A DNA stretch of 13,073 nt from an uncultured Chloroflexota bacterium (GCA_937138275.1 CAKZOY010000376.1:1-13073), one strand, 5' to 3'. Counted from the first letter of the stretch, positions 1-9,121 are shown. A program made the numbers and translations. The notes: generated by a model not told the origin, from the letters alone.

Positions 1-287
1 ATGTTGTGGTTGTACGCCCCACAGAGGCCGCGGTCGCTGGTGAAGACGACCAGAAGGACCGAACGGACCGGCTCGCGGACGGTCAGCAGGGGATGCAGGG
101 GGATGCCCCGCACGCCGGAAAGGTTGACGATGACCTCCCAGGCGCGATGGGCGTATGGGCGGGTCGCCATCACTGCCGCCTGCGCCTTCTGCACCTTGGA
201 GGCGGAGACGGCCTCCATCGCCCGGGTCATCTGGGCCAGATTCTGGACGCTGCGAATCCGTCGGCGGATTTCCCTCAGGGTTTCCAT
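1..287 (-). CDS. atpG: ATP synthase F1 gamma subunit, N-terminal part (runs off the window)
   Basis: This is the central rotor shaft of the F1 part of ATP synthase, which couples proton flow through F0 to ATP synthesis on the alpha/beta hexamer. Only 95 complete codons are in the window. The N-terminus (METLREIRRRIRSVQN, then MTRAMEAVSASKVQKAQ) is the classic gamma N-terminal helix, and the family signature SDRGLCGAYN lies at about residues 84-93. The start is an ATG at 287; the preceding GGAGAG lies within the last codons of atpA, and only one base separates the atpA stop from this start, so translation is probably coupled. The gene order atpA-atpG is standard. The truncation is a window-edge effect, not a mutation. 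Identification is very secure. Confidence 0.96.
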   Translation of the reverse strand, partial: METLREIRRRIRSVQNLAQMTRAMEAVSASKVQKAQAAVMATRPYAHRAWEVIVNLSGVRGIPLHPLLTVREPVRSVLLVVFTSDRGLCGAYNHN

Positions 288-288
288 G

Positions 289-1941
<1,653 letters not shown>

Positions 1942-2262
1942 TGTGCCTCCGCAGGGGTAGGGTTCAGGTAATTGTTCAACCTGTTCGGCTGGGGGGAAAC
2001 CTCACCCTCTCCCCCAACCCTCCTCGGTGTCGCCGAAGGCGACGGGGTGAGGGTGAGGTCTCGCCCGCAGCGGGGGAGAAAGGCCAGAGTTGAGGGCTTC
2101 CTCATCGCTGGATGATTTGTTGCACCGGGCGGTACGACATTGGCCGTCCCCTGGCGGTTGCTCCCCGCATAGCGAGACTGCGTCCGCACGACGCGTATGT
2201 TGGGCCGCAGGGCGCTCAGACGGTCACCGTTTCAAAAGCCACCCGAAACCCCCATCCCATCT
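1942..2262. other. 321-nt spacer between the S58 peptidase gene and atpA
   Basis: No credible gene lies in this stretch. A 91-codon minus-strand frame (2189-1914) is repeat-derived and runs into atpA. The part nearest atpA carries the folded repeat annotated separately at 1999-2079. A short interrupted palindrome, ACGGT-C-ACCGT, lies at 2220-2230. The minus-strand stretch near 2112-2127 contains TGCAACAAATCATC, which resembles TGCAGCAAATCGTT at about 9099-9112. I see no convincing -10/-35 pair for atpA, although this gap is where its promoter would have to be if it is not read through from the peptidase gene. Confidence 0.6.
1999..2079. repeat. Folded intergenic repeat (REP/MITE-like)
   Basis: Nested inverted repeats are visible. 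A perfect 10-bp pair ACCTCACCCT (1999-2008) and AGGGTGAGGT (2050-2059) encloses a tight GTCGCC-GAA-GGCGAC hairpin at 2029-2043. A second pair, TCTCCCCC (2008-2015) and GGGGGAGA (2072-2079), adds an alternative arm. This looks like the small palindromic repeats scattered in the spacers of many GC-rich genomes. Copy number cannot be judged from one window. It could also act as a transcription stop or mRNA-stabilising hairpin ahead of atpA, but no T-run follows it on either strand. Confidence 0.6.
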
Positions 2263-3252
2263 CTACCCCCACCGCAGGTCGCGCCAGGCGGGGAGGCCGG
2301 GGAGCCCCTCAGCGGCCTTCACCGCGCGCACGATGGCCTGCGCCACCACCTCCGCCGCAAAGGCGCCGATCAGGTTCACGTCGGCGGGCTTCTCCTCGGT
2401 CGCCAGGGCGAAGATGGTGTCCCCATCGTACATCGTGTGGGCCGGGCGGATCGCCCGCGCCAGCCCATCCTGGGCCATCTGGGCCACTTTGTTGGCCTGT
2501 TCCTTCGTCAGTTGGGCGTTGGTCGCCACGACCCCGATGACGGTATTGGAAATGGCGGCGAAGGGGGAGGCCCCGCCCAGAAGGATGCGCATCAGAGCAA
2601 GGGTGTCGGCGGGTTCGTCGGCATCGGGGCGACGCACCCCCGCCAGAATCGCTCCGGTGGCGGGGTCCACCACGTCGCCCAGGGGGTTGACGGCCATCAG
2701 CGCCGCCACCACAAGGCCTCCTCCCAGGTCGGCCGCGGCGGTGCCGATGCCGGATTTCATCGCCCGGCCGATGCCCAGGATTTTGCCCACGGTGGCGCCG
2801 GTGCCCGCGCCGACGTTCCCCTCCGCCACCGGGCCGTCGCTGGCGGCCTGGCAGGCGGCGTAGCCCATCGCTGCGTCAGGGCGGGCGCGGGGATCGCCCA
2901 CGTTCAGGTCAAAAAGGATGGCAGCCGGGACGATGGGCACCTTCGTCACCATCGTATCGTAGCCGATGCCGCGTTCCTCCAGGTAGCGCATCACGCCGTC
3001 GGCGGCGGCCAGGCCGAAGGCGGAACCCCCGGCTAGCAGGACGGCGTGGACTTTCTCCACCAGGTGCATCGGGCGCAGGAGGTCGGTCTCGCGGGTGCCC
3101 GGGGCACCGCCCCGCTGGTCCACCCCGCTCACGGCACCCTCCTCGCACAGCACAACGGTGCATCCGGTCAGCCCGACCGGGTCGGTGGCGTGGCCGACGC
3201 GGATGCCCGGCACGGCGGTGAGTCCCCAGGATATCTGCGGTGCGACGTTCAT
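2263..3252 (-). CDS. P1/S58-family peptidase (DmpA/BapA-like aminopeptidase)
   Basis: The protein belongs to the DmpA-type N-terminal-nucleophile peptidases, which are made as one chain and cut themselves into two subunits, the second beginning with the nucleophile; characterised members are D-, L- or beta-aminopeptidases. Family hallmarks are VPGIRVGHATD, the glycine-rich LLAGGSAFGLAAADG, GNVGAGTGATVGK, and the strand TVIGVVATNA. The likely cleavage site is Asn-Thr in AAISNTVIG (T239 counted from the upstream ATG), so the nucleophile would be Thr rather than the Ser of DmpA. An ATG at 3258 would add two residues, but GGGGAG is only one base from it and about seven from the ATG at 3252, so 3252 is preferred. 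No signal peptide is visible, so it is probably cytoplasmic. It sits between polA and atpA with clear spacers on both sides and has no obvious functional partner here. The physiological substrate is unknown. Confidence 0.9.
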   Translation of the reverse strand: MNVAPQISWGLTAVPGIRVGHATDPVGLTGCTVVLCEEGAVSGVDQRGGAPGTRETDLLRPMHLVEKVHAVLLAGGSAFGLAAADGVMRYLEERGIGYDTMVTKVPIVPAAILFDLNVGDPRARPDAAMGYAACQAASDGPVAEGNVGAGTGATVGKILGIGRAMKSGIGTAAADLGGGLVVAALMAVNPLGDVVDPATGAILAGVRRPDADEPADTLALMRILLGGASPFAAISNTVIGVVATNAQLTKEQANKVAQMAQDGLARAIRPAHTMYDGDTIFALATEEKPADVNLIGAFAAEVVAQAIVRAVKAAEGLPGLPAWRDLRWG

Positions 3253-3366
3253 TCTCATTCTCCCCGGCAGCAGGTCAGCCGGTTTTTCCGATCACAAACG
3301 CCGATCCTCTCTACCGTCGCGACACTCGCCGCACAGAGAGGGGAGTAGCCCGCAAGCGACCAAAAT

Positions 3367-3438
3367 TCCTTCTCCACCAATTTCCTAATCCACCAATCTA
3401 CCGATTCCCCAATTCACCAACCTTCCAATCCACCATCT
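3367..3438 (-). repeat. Degenerate 8-bp tandem repeat across the polA stop codon
   Basis: Read on the minus strand, nine consecutive 8-base units follow without a gap, with consensus about RATTGGTG: AGATGGTG, GATTGGAA, GGTTGGTG, AATTGGGG, AATCGGTA, GATTGGTG, GATTAGGA, AATTGGTG, GAGAAGGA. The polA stop codon TAG (3400-3398) falls at the junction of the fifth and sixth units, so the last residues of PolA (VGELGNR) are encoded by repeat sequence. There are no spacers, so it is not a CRISPR array. Confidence 0.75.
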
Positions 3439-6193
3439 CCCCCCAATTCGGCCCCGCGCTCAGGTCCACTTTGAGGGGGACCCGCAGGGGGTAGACGGAC
3501 TCCATCACCTCCCGCACCAGAGGGGCGACAACAGGGAGTTCATCCTGGGGGACCTCCAGGACCAGTTCGTCGTGGACCTGGAGGATCATCCGGGCCGCCA
3601 GCCTGCGCTCTCTGAGGGCGCGGCTCAGATGGAGCATCGCCAGTTTGATGATGTCGGCGGCGGAGCCCTGAATGGGGGCATTGACCGCTTCCCGCTCCGC
3701 CCGCCGCCGGGCCTGCTCCTGCCCCGGCGCAACGCTCTGCAGGACGGGGAAATACCGCCGCCGCCCCAGGATGGTCTCCACGTAGCCCCGGTTCTTGGCC
3801 TGGGCCAGCGTCCGGTCCAGATACTCCCGCACGTTGGGGAACCGTCCGAAATACTGGTTGACGAAATTCTCCGCCTCGCCCAGGGGGATACCCGCGTCGC
3901 GGGCCAGCCGCTGGACGCTCATCCCGTAGATGAGGCCGAAATTGACCTGCTTGGCAAAGCGGCGCTGGTCGGACGTTACCTGGTCTATGGGCACCTCAAA
4001 AATCGCCGCAGCGGTGGAGGCGTGGATGTCCTCGCCGCGCTGGAAGGCCGCGATCAGGCCGGGATCGCCGGAGATGTGGGCGACGACGCGCAGTTCAATC
4101 TGGGAGTAGTCGGCGCTGAGGAGGACCCATCCGGGCTGAGCGATGAAGGCCCGCCGTACCTGCCGCCCCAGCGGGGAACGGATGGGGATGTTCTGCAGGT
4201 TCGGGTCGCTGGAGGAGACCCGCCCGGTGACCGTCCCGGTCTGGTGGTAGGAGGTGTGCAGCCGACCGGTGCGCTCGTTCACCAGCGCCGGGAGCGCGTC
4301 CAGGTACGTGGACTTCAGTTTGGAGAGTTCCCGATGTTCCAGAATGCGCTCAATGATGGGATGGGCGCCCTGAAGCGATTCCAGCACCCCCGCCGTCAGC
4401 GAGTAGCGGCCGGTGGGGGTTTTGGGCACGCCCTGGGTGGGCAGGCGCAGGACGCCGAAAAGGACTTCGGCCAGTTGCGGGCCGGAGTTGACGTTGAAAG
4501 GAAAGCCCGCCATCCGCTGGATTTCGGCCTCCAGCGCCTGCAGCCGCGCGTCCAGTTCGGCGGACATCCGCCGGAGGAAGGGGACGTCCAGCGCCACCCC
4601 CGCCATCTCCATCTCCATCAGGACGTCCACCAGGGGGAGTTCCAGGTTCACGAAGAGGTCCCAGTGCCCCTTCTCCCGCAACTCCCGCTCCAGGACCCGC
4701 ACCAGGCGGTAGGTCATATCCACGTCGGCGGCGGCGTAGGGGGCGGCGTCCTCTATGGCGACCTCGGCCATCGTGATCTGCTTCCGCCCGGAGCCGATGA
4801 GGTCCTGGATGGTGGTCATCTCCACCCCCAGGCGGATGAAGGCCAGACTCTTCAGGCCCAGGTTGTGGCTGGCGGGGTCGGTGAGCCATTCGGCGATCAT
4901 CGTATCAAAGGCCAACCCCTGCACCCGGATGCCGCAGCGGGCCAGGACGGTCAAATCGTACTTGGCGTGGTGGGCCTGCTTGGGGAGACGGGGGTCCTCC
5001 AAAAGAGGCCGCAACGTCTCCAGTACCCGCTCTCTGGGCAACTGTTCCCCGCGGCGGTGACCGATCGGGATGTACCAGCCCTCCCCCTCCCGGTCGGTGA
5101 AGGCCAGTCCCACCAGGTCCGCCTGCATAGGGTTTTCGGATGTGGTCTCGGTGTCAAAGGTAATCGCCGGGGCGCGGCTCAGTCTCTCCACCAGCGCGGC
5201 CAGTTCCTCCGGCGTCCGGACGATGTGGGCGACGGTGGGGGCGGGACGGCGGGCCGGTTCCCGCTTTTCGGGCACTTCAAAAAGGGTCAGTTGACGGGCC
5301 ATCCCTTCGGACGGGGCCCCGCCGGATGGAGGGAGTCGGTCCAGGAGGGAGCGGAATTCCAGTTGACGAAAGAGTTCCGTGACCCGCGCGCGGTCGTAGT
5401 TGTGGACGGTGCAGGACTTCAGGTCCAGTTGGACCGGCAGGTCGGTGCGGATGGTCGCCAGTTGCTGGCTGAGGAAGGCGGCGTCCCGGTTCTTTTCCAG
5501 CGCCTCGCGGTAGCGGGGCGGGGTGACCTCGTCCAGATGGCTGTAGATGGCCTCCAGAGAGCCGTAGCGGCGCAGGAGGTCGGTGGCTGTCTTCTCCCCC
5601 ACGCCCGCTACGCCGGGGATGTTGTCGGATTTATCCCCCACCAGGGCCTTGAAGTCCCGCAGTTGGGCAGGGGAGAGGCCGCCGTAGCGGGTGCGGACGG
5701 CCTCCTCGTCGTACACCATTCCGTCGGATAGGCGGCGGCCCGCCAGGAAGACTTTCACACCCGGCGCCACCAGTTGCAGGAGGTCCTTATCTCCGGTGAC
5801 GATGACCGTCTCCACGCCCTGCTCGGCCGCCTGGCGCGCCAGGGCGCCCAGGAGGTCGTCGGCCTCTACGCCGGACATCTCTATGATGGGGATACCGAAG
5901 GCCTGGACAATCTGGCGGATGCGCTCCATCTGGACGCGCATCTCGTCGGGCATCCGGTCGCGATGGGCCTTGTATTCGGAGTAGATTTCGTCTCGTCCGG
6001 AGTGACCGGCGTCAAAGCAGACGGCGATGTAGTCGGGCTTCTGCTCCTGGAGGATGTGGAGGAGGGTGGAGGTGAAGCCGTAGGTGGCGTTGGTGGGCTC
6101 GCCGTTGCGGGTGGCGAATCCCTCCAGCGGCAGGGCGTGGAAGGCCCGGTAGGCCAGCGCATGTCCGTCTATCAGCACCAGTTTGGGACTCAT
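3398..6193 (-). CDS. polA: DNA polymerase I, three domains, proofreading-competent
   Basis: This is a family A DNA polymerase for Okazaki-fragment maturation and gap-filling repair (931 aa, close to the 928 of E. coli). The 5'-nuclease domain (about 1-290) has DGHALAYRAF at 9-18, EADD at 110-113, GDKD at 134-137 and GDKSDNIPGVAGVGEKT at 186-202. The 3'-5' exonuclease domain (about 320-505) keeps all motifs: FDTET with D347/E349, KYD with D413, and YAAAD with D490, so proofreading is expected, unlike Taq. The polymerase domain has motif A ADYSQIELR with D695, the O-helix RRFAKQVNFGLIYG with F752 (a Phe at this position normally disfavours dideoxynucleotides), and motif C QVHDELVLE with H875-D876-E877. 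The start ATG overlaps the stop of the upstream regulator gene in an ATGA, and no strong SD is seen, which suggests coupled translation. The stop codon lies in a tandem repeat. Confidence 0.98.
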   Translation of the reverse strand: MSPKLVLIDGHALAYRAFHALPLEGFATRNGEPTNATYGFTSTLLHILQEQKPDYIAVCFDAGHSGRDEIYSEYKAHRDRMPDEMRVQMERIRQIVQAFGIPIIEMSGVEADDLLGALARQAAEQGVETVIVTGDKDLLQLVAPGVKVFLAGRRLSDGMVYDEEAVRTRYGGLSPAQLRDFKALVGDKSDNIPGVAGVGEKTATDLLRRYGSLEAIYSHLDEVTPPRYREALEKNRDAAFLSQQLATIRTDLPVQLDLKSCTVHNYDRARVTELFRQLEFRSLLDRLPPSGGAPSEGMARQLTLFEVPEKREPARRPAPTVAHIVRTPEELAALVERLSRAPAITFDTETTSENPMQADLVGLAFTDREGEGWYIPIGHRRGEQLPRERVLETLRPLLEDPRLPKQAHHAKYDLTVLARCGIRVQGLAFDTMIAEWLTDPASHNLGLKSLAFIRLGVEMTTIQDLIGSGRKQITMAEVAIEDAAPYAAADVDMTYRLVRVLERELREKGHWDLFVNLELPLVDVLMEMEMAGVALDVPFLRRMSAELDARLQALEAEIQRMAGFPFNVNSGPQLAEVLFGVLRLPTQGVPKTPTGRYSLTAGVLESLQGAHPIIERILEHRELSKLKSTYLDALPALVNERTGRLHTSYHQTGTVTGRVSSSDPNLQNIPIRSPLGRQVRRAFIAQPGWVLLSADYSQIELRVVAHISGDPGLIAAFQRGEDIHASTAAAIFEVPIDQVTSDQRRFAKQVNFGLIYGMSVQRLARDAGIPLGEAENFVNQYFGRFPNVREYLDRTLAQAKNRGYVETILGRRRYFPVLQSVAPGQEQARRRAEREAVNAPIQGSAADIIKLAMLHLSRALRERRLAARMILQVHDELVLEVPQDELPVVAPLVREVMESVYPLRVPLKVDLSAGPNWGEMVDWKVGELGNR

Positions 6194-6975
6194 CGGCCTA
6201 TGGTTTCCCGAATGGCCTCGGCGGTCTCTTTGGCGCGGTGGCGGATCATCCCCAGGGGGACCTTTCCCGCCACCACGACGGAAAGGAGGAGGTCCTCTGT
6301 AATCGCCAGGGAATACAGGAGATACTCGGCCCCCTCAATGCTCTGTTCAAAGCGCAGGTGCTCTTTGCCCAGAATCTGGGCGACTTTCGTGGAGGTCCGC
6401 CAGGCGTCGGAGACGAGGGAGGTGAGGGCGGTCATCCCGTTCTCGCTCATCCGGCCCGTATGGGCGATCAGTTCTCCGTTGCGGATGAGCAGGACGGCCT
6501 CCGCGCCCACTTCCTGGGCCAGGCGGGACATCAGCGGAAGCACGGACGGGGTTTCTCCCCCCGCGGGCGGCGGAAGAGGGGGGGCCGTTTCCGGTTGGGC
6601 CGTCCCCATCGGGCGGGAGAGGGCCTGCCGGATGCGGTCGGGCAGTTCGGGCAGGAAGAAGGGTTTGGAGAGCGTCCCCTGGATGGAGACGTCGGTCAGT
6701 TCGGCGGGGACGGCGTCTCCCTCCAGCGGGATGACCATCAGCCGGAGGTCCGGGTGCTCCTGACGCAGGGCGCGGACCAGTTGCGGGGCGGGGAGATCGG
6801 GGAGGTCCATATCCACAATCGCCATAGAGTACCGGGTAGATGCCGTGGCACGCAGGGCATCGCGCCCATTTTCGGCGATGTCGGCGCGCAGACCTCCCAT
6901 ATCCTCCAGACACTGCTGGAGGAGAGTTGCGAACGCCTCGTTTGCGTCTACCACCAGAATCCGCTGTTCGGCCAT
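6190..6975 (-). CDS. Receiver-like domain fused to a Roadblock/LC7 domain
   Basis: This 261-residue protein has two parts. Residues 1-120 resemble a response-regulator receiver: RILVVD with D10, the phosphoacceptor region AIVDMDLPD with D55, and LSKPFF with K104. After a proline-rich linker (about 122-146), residues 147-258 look like a Roadblock/LC7 domain (MSRLAQEVGAEAVLLIRNGELI, then EYLLYSLAITEDLLLSVVV), a fold common in regulators of small Ras-like GTPases such as MglA and in bacterial signalling. There is no DNA-binding domain. The receiver is not fully canonical: the acidic pair at the N-terminus is reduced to one Asp (VVDAN), and the beta-4 Thr/Ser appears replaced (MVIPLEG), so phosphorylation is uncertain. 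It lies 7 nt behind the solute-binding protein gene and overlaps polA by 4 nt. No kinase or GTPase partner is in the window. Domain calls are from pattern recognition alone. Confidence 0.82.
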   Translation of the reverse strand: MAEQRILVVDANEAFATLLQQCLEDMGGLRADIAENGRDALRATASTRYSMAIVDMDLPDLPAPQLVRALRQEHPDLRLMVIPLEGDAVPAELTDVSIQGTLSKPFFLPELPDRIRQALSRPMGTAQPETAPPLPPPAGGETPSVLPLMSRLAQEVGAEAVLLIRNGELIAHTGRMSENGMTALTSLVSDAWRTSTKVAQILGKEHLRFEQSIEGAEYLLYSLAITEDLLLSVVVAGKVPLGMIRHRAKETAEAIRETIGR

Positions 6976-6982
6976 AGGCGCA

Positions 6983-8659
6983 TCATCTTCTCTGCATTTC
7001 CGCCTGGCTGACGATGACCCGGCGGGTGGCGATGTACCACGAAGAGATGGTCGCCAGACGGTCGGAAGGAGTCATCAACGGCCCGATCTGTACGCCCTGC
7101 ACCTTTTCGTGGACACCGTAGGTGTAGATCGGCTGGTAGAGCAGGAGCGCCGGGACTTCGTCGGCAAAGAGTTCCTGGAATTCCCGGTACAGGACGGCCT
7201 GCCGGGCCGGGTCCACCGTGATACGGGCCGTCTCTATGATTTCGCTGATCCGCCGGTGGTCCAGTCCGGCGTAGTTCTGTCCGGAAGCGATCTGGGTCTG
7301 ATGCCACAGTGGGTAGGGGTCGGGGTTGCCGGGAAGGGCCAGTTCCACCAGCGCGGCCTGGTAGTCCCGCCGTTCCAGCGCGTCCCGTAATTCCAGCGGG
7401 GGAAGGGAAACGACGCTGGCGTTCACCCCGATCTCCCGCCACTGGCGGGCCACCTCCTGCGCGACGGCCGTCTGGACAGGGTCCGTGGATGCCAGAAGGG
7501 TGAAGGAAAGGGCCTGTTCTCCCTTGCTCCGAACGCTCGCTCCGGAGGACGCGACCCATCCGGCCTCGTCCAGCAGCGCGCGGCTCTGTTGCGGGTCGTA
7601 CTCATAGTGGCGAATGCCCTCGTGATAGGCCCAGGTCCTGGCGAGGATCGGGCTGTGGGCAACGATCGCCTGCCCGGAAAGGACGCGGTCCACCAATCCC
7701 TGTCGGTCCAGGCCGTAGAGGAGCGCCTGCCGGATTTCCTTCTCCTGGAAGAAGGGCAATTCGTCTTTTTTCGCCAGGTTAAGGAAAATCAGCACCTGGT
7801 CGGCCAATGGGGCCGAGTACAGGTTGAGTTCATCTTCCTGCTGGGCCTGGGGCAATTCCTGCAGGGTAATCCGGCCCACCCCCTCCACCTCTCCGGCCTG
7901 GAAGGCGCGGAAGGCGCTCTGGTACGACGGGTAGAACCGGAAACGGACTCCCTCCAGGTACGGTTTGGCGCCGTAGTAGTACGGATTGGGCCGCAGGAGC
8001 ACCGAAAGGATTTCCCCCTCCTGGGTTTCCACTTCGCTCACCTGGAACGGCCCGCTACCCACCGGCTGCAGGTTGAAGTCCAGCGATGGCAGGTCCACTG
8101 CCCGTGTCCCTTCCAGCAGGTGGGCCGGGAGGATGCCGAAGGTCGTGTAGTCCAGGAACGGGGCGAACGGTTCGGCGAGGACGAAGCGGATGGTCCGGGC
8201 ATCGTCCTTGAAGACCTGGACGGTGCGCCAGAGGGCGCCGATGTCGGGTGATCCGGGGAAGTCCGGGTCCTGCATCAGCCCGACGGTGAAAAGGACGTCG
8301 TCGGCGGTCAGGGGAGTGCCGTCCTGCCAGTGGAGGCCGCTGCGCAGGTGGAAGATATAGGTCAACCCGTCCAGTGATGCTTCCCATTTAAGTGCCAGGT
8401 CGGGCTCCACGGCCCCCTGGGCGTTCAAGCGAGTCAGGCCACTGAAGAGCAGGGCGCAGAGGTCCCGGTCCACGTCGTTGTAGGCCGCCAGGAGCGGGTT
8501 GATGGCGTGGGGGTATCCGGCCACTCCCTCCACGTACGTCCCGCCGGTGGTTGGTACGGTGACAGTGGTGTAGGTGAAGGCCAGATAGATGAGGGCGACG
8601 CCGACCAGCGTAGCCCCCGCGCCGATGAGCAGGAGCGGCCAGCGAACGCTTCGCCCCAT
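6983..8659 (-). CDS. Family-5 (oligopeptide/nickel type) ABC solute-binding protein, membrane-anchored
   Basis: This 558-residue protein is of the SBP_bac_5 type, which captures peptides or similar solutes outside the membrane for an ABC importer. Typical stretches are GGTYVEGVAGYPHAINPLL at 39-57, PDLALKWEASLDGLTYIFHL at 86-105 with LHWQDGTPLTADDVLF to 124, and PVGSGPF at about 199-205. The N-terminus has basic residues and a single hydrophobic segment (about 8-30) with no lipobox cysteine, so it is probably held by an uncleaved anchor. The frame stays open upstream to 9079, but that extension crosses secG and repeat DNA; the ATG at 8659, five bases after the secG stop, is the sensible start (weak SD AGG). 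No permease or ATPase genes are beside it, which is unusual. The operon partners are secG, the receiver-Roadblock gene and polA. The ligand cannot be deduced. Confidence 0.92.
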   Translation of the reverse strand: MGRSVRWPLLLIGAGATLVGVALIYLAFTYTTVTVPTTGGTYVEGVAGYPHAINPLLAAYNDVDRDLCALLFSGLTRLNAQGAVEPDLALKWEASLDGLTYIFHLRSGLHWQDGTPLTADDVLFTVGLMQDPDFPGSPDIGALWRTVQVFKDDARTIRFVLAEPFAPFLDYTTFGILPAHLLEGTRAVDLPSLDFNLQPVGSGPFQVSEVETQEGEILSVLLRPNPYYYGAKPYLEGVRFRFYPSYQSAFRAFQAGEVEGVGRITLQELPQAQQEDELNLYSAPLADQVLIFLNLAKKDELPFFQEKEIRQALLYGLDRQGLVDRVLSGQAIVAHSPILARTWAYHEGIRHYEYDPQQSRALLDEAGWVASSGASVRSKGEQALSFTLLASTDPVQTAVAQEVARQWREIGVNASVVSLPPLELRDALERRDYQAALVELALPGNPDPYPLWHQTQIASGQNYAGLDHRRISEIIETARITVDPARQAVLYREFQELFADEVPALLLYQPIYTYGVHEKVQGVQIGPLMTPSDRLATISSWYIATRRVIVSQAEMQRR

Positions 8660-8664
8660 TGCGC

Positions 8665-8895
8665 CTATGCGGGGCCGGTGACGACGGCGTTGATGATGGC
8701 GATGATGAAGAAGAGGACGGAGAGGATGATGGTGATGATGAACAGGGTGCGTTCCACGCCGCGTCGGGTGCGGTAGATGGACGTCTCGCCGCTGCCGAAG
8801 ATGGCGCCCATCCCGCTGGCGCGCACGTCCATCAGGATGACGACCGTCAGAGCGATGCCCAGGATGATCTGGACGATGTACAGGTATGTGCTCAT
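8665..8895 (-). CDS. secG: Preprotein translocase subunit SecG
   Basis: This is the small non-essential helper of the SecYEG protein-export channel in the cytoplasmic membrane (76 aa, the usual size). It has two transmembrane helices (about 3-23 and 49-72) joined by a loop with the typical glycine-rich stretch ASGMGAIFGSGETSIYR and a following RTRRG. The ATG at 8895 is preceded by GGAGG eleven bases upstream; a second GGAG lies almost against the start codon and is too close to serve. It is the first gene after a strong promoter, and the solute-binding protein gene starts five bases after its stop. Confidence 0.95.
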   Translation of the reverse strand: MSTYLYIVQIILGIALTVVILMDVRASGMGAIFGSGETSIYRTRRGVERTLFIITIILSVLFFIIAIINAVVTGPA

Positions 8896-8935
8896 TCTCC
8901 GAAAAGCCTCCGTTCCAGTGGGGTTTTACGGGACG

Positions 8936-8964
8936 ATTATAACACGCCCTGGGTCGGGGGGCAA
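8936..8964 (-). promoter_or_regulatory. Sigma70-type promoter with extended -10, ahead of secG
   Basis: On the minus strand a perfect TATAAT (8941-8936) is preceded by TG-n (an extended -10) and lies exactly 17 bases downstream of TTGCCC (8964-8959), which matches the -35 consensus at four of six positions. Transcription would begin near 8929-8927, giving a leader of about 33 nt before the secG ATG. It is the best promoter in the window and probably drives secG, the solute-binding protein, the receiver-Roadblock gene and polA as one unit. Confidence 0.8.
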
Positions 8965-9021
8965 GCGGGGGAGTGAGCGGGCTTGCGCGGCGATTTGCCC
9001 CATATGGGAAAGGGGTGGGGT

Positions 9022-9064
9022 GTGGGGTTTGTGGGGGCGGCGAAGCCGCCCCCACAAACCCCAC
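9022..9064. repeat. Perfect 20-bp inverted repeat with 3-nt loop
   Basis: The arm from 9022 (GTGGGGTTTGTGGGGGCGGC) is exactly complementary to 9045-9064, with GAA as the loop. Flanking AAAGGGG (9009-9015) and CCCCCTTTT (9068-9076) can extend the stem imperfectly. It lies between the MOSC gene and the secG promoter, so it may stop transcription from the moaC/MOSC unit. Neither strand has a clean T-run after the stem, so a canonical intrinsic terminator is not certain. It also has the look of a mobile palindromic repeat. Confidence 0.7.
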
Positions 9065-9121
9065 TTTCCCCCTTTTCACGGGCGCGCCTCTCCCGCGAAA
9101 CGATTTGCTGCACAGGCCCCT

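Noticed and set aside
2220..2230. ACGGT-C-ACCGT palindrome as an operator
   Set aside because: It is short, has no regulator gene nearby and no promoter overlapping it.
3306..3341. CCTCTCT/AGAGAGG inverted repeat as polA terminator
   Set aside because: The arms are 7 bp with a 22-nt loop and no following T-run, so it is within chance expectation for a spacer of this size.
3367..3438. CRISPR-like array
   Set aside because: Units are 8 bp, degenerate and contiguous, with no spacers and no cas genes nearby.
3572..5731. 719-codon open frame on the plus strand
   Set aside because: It is a shadow of polA. The protein is rich in Gly, Asp, Gln and Arg without motifs, as expected from antisense codon bias.
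8660..9079. 140-residue N-terminal extension of the solute-binding protein
   Set aside because: It would overlap secG in another frame and cross the promoter and the 20-bp hairpin. The ATG at 8659 gives a normal anchor segment and a normal length.
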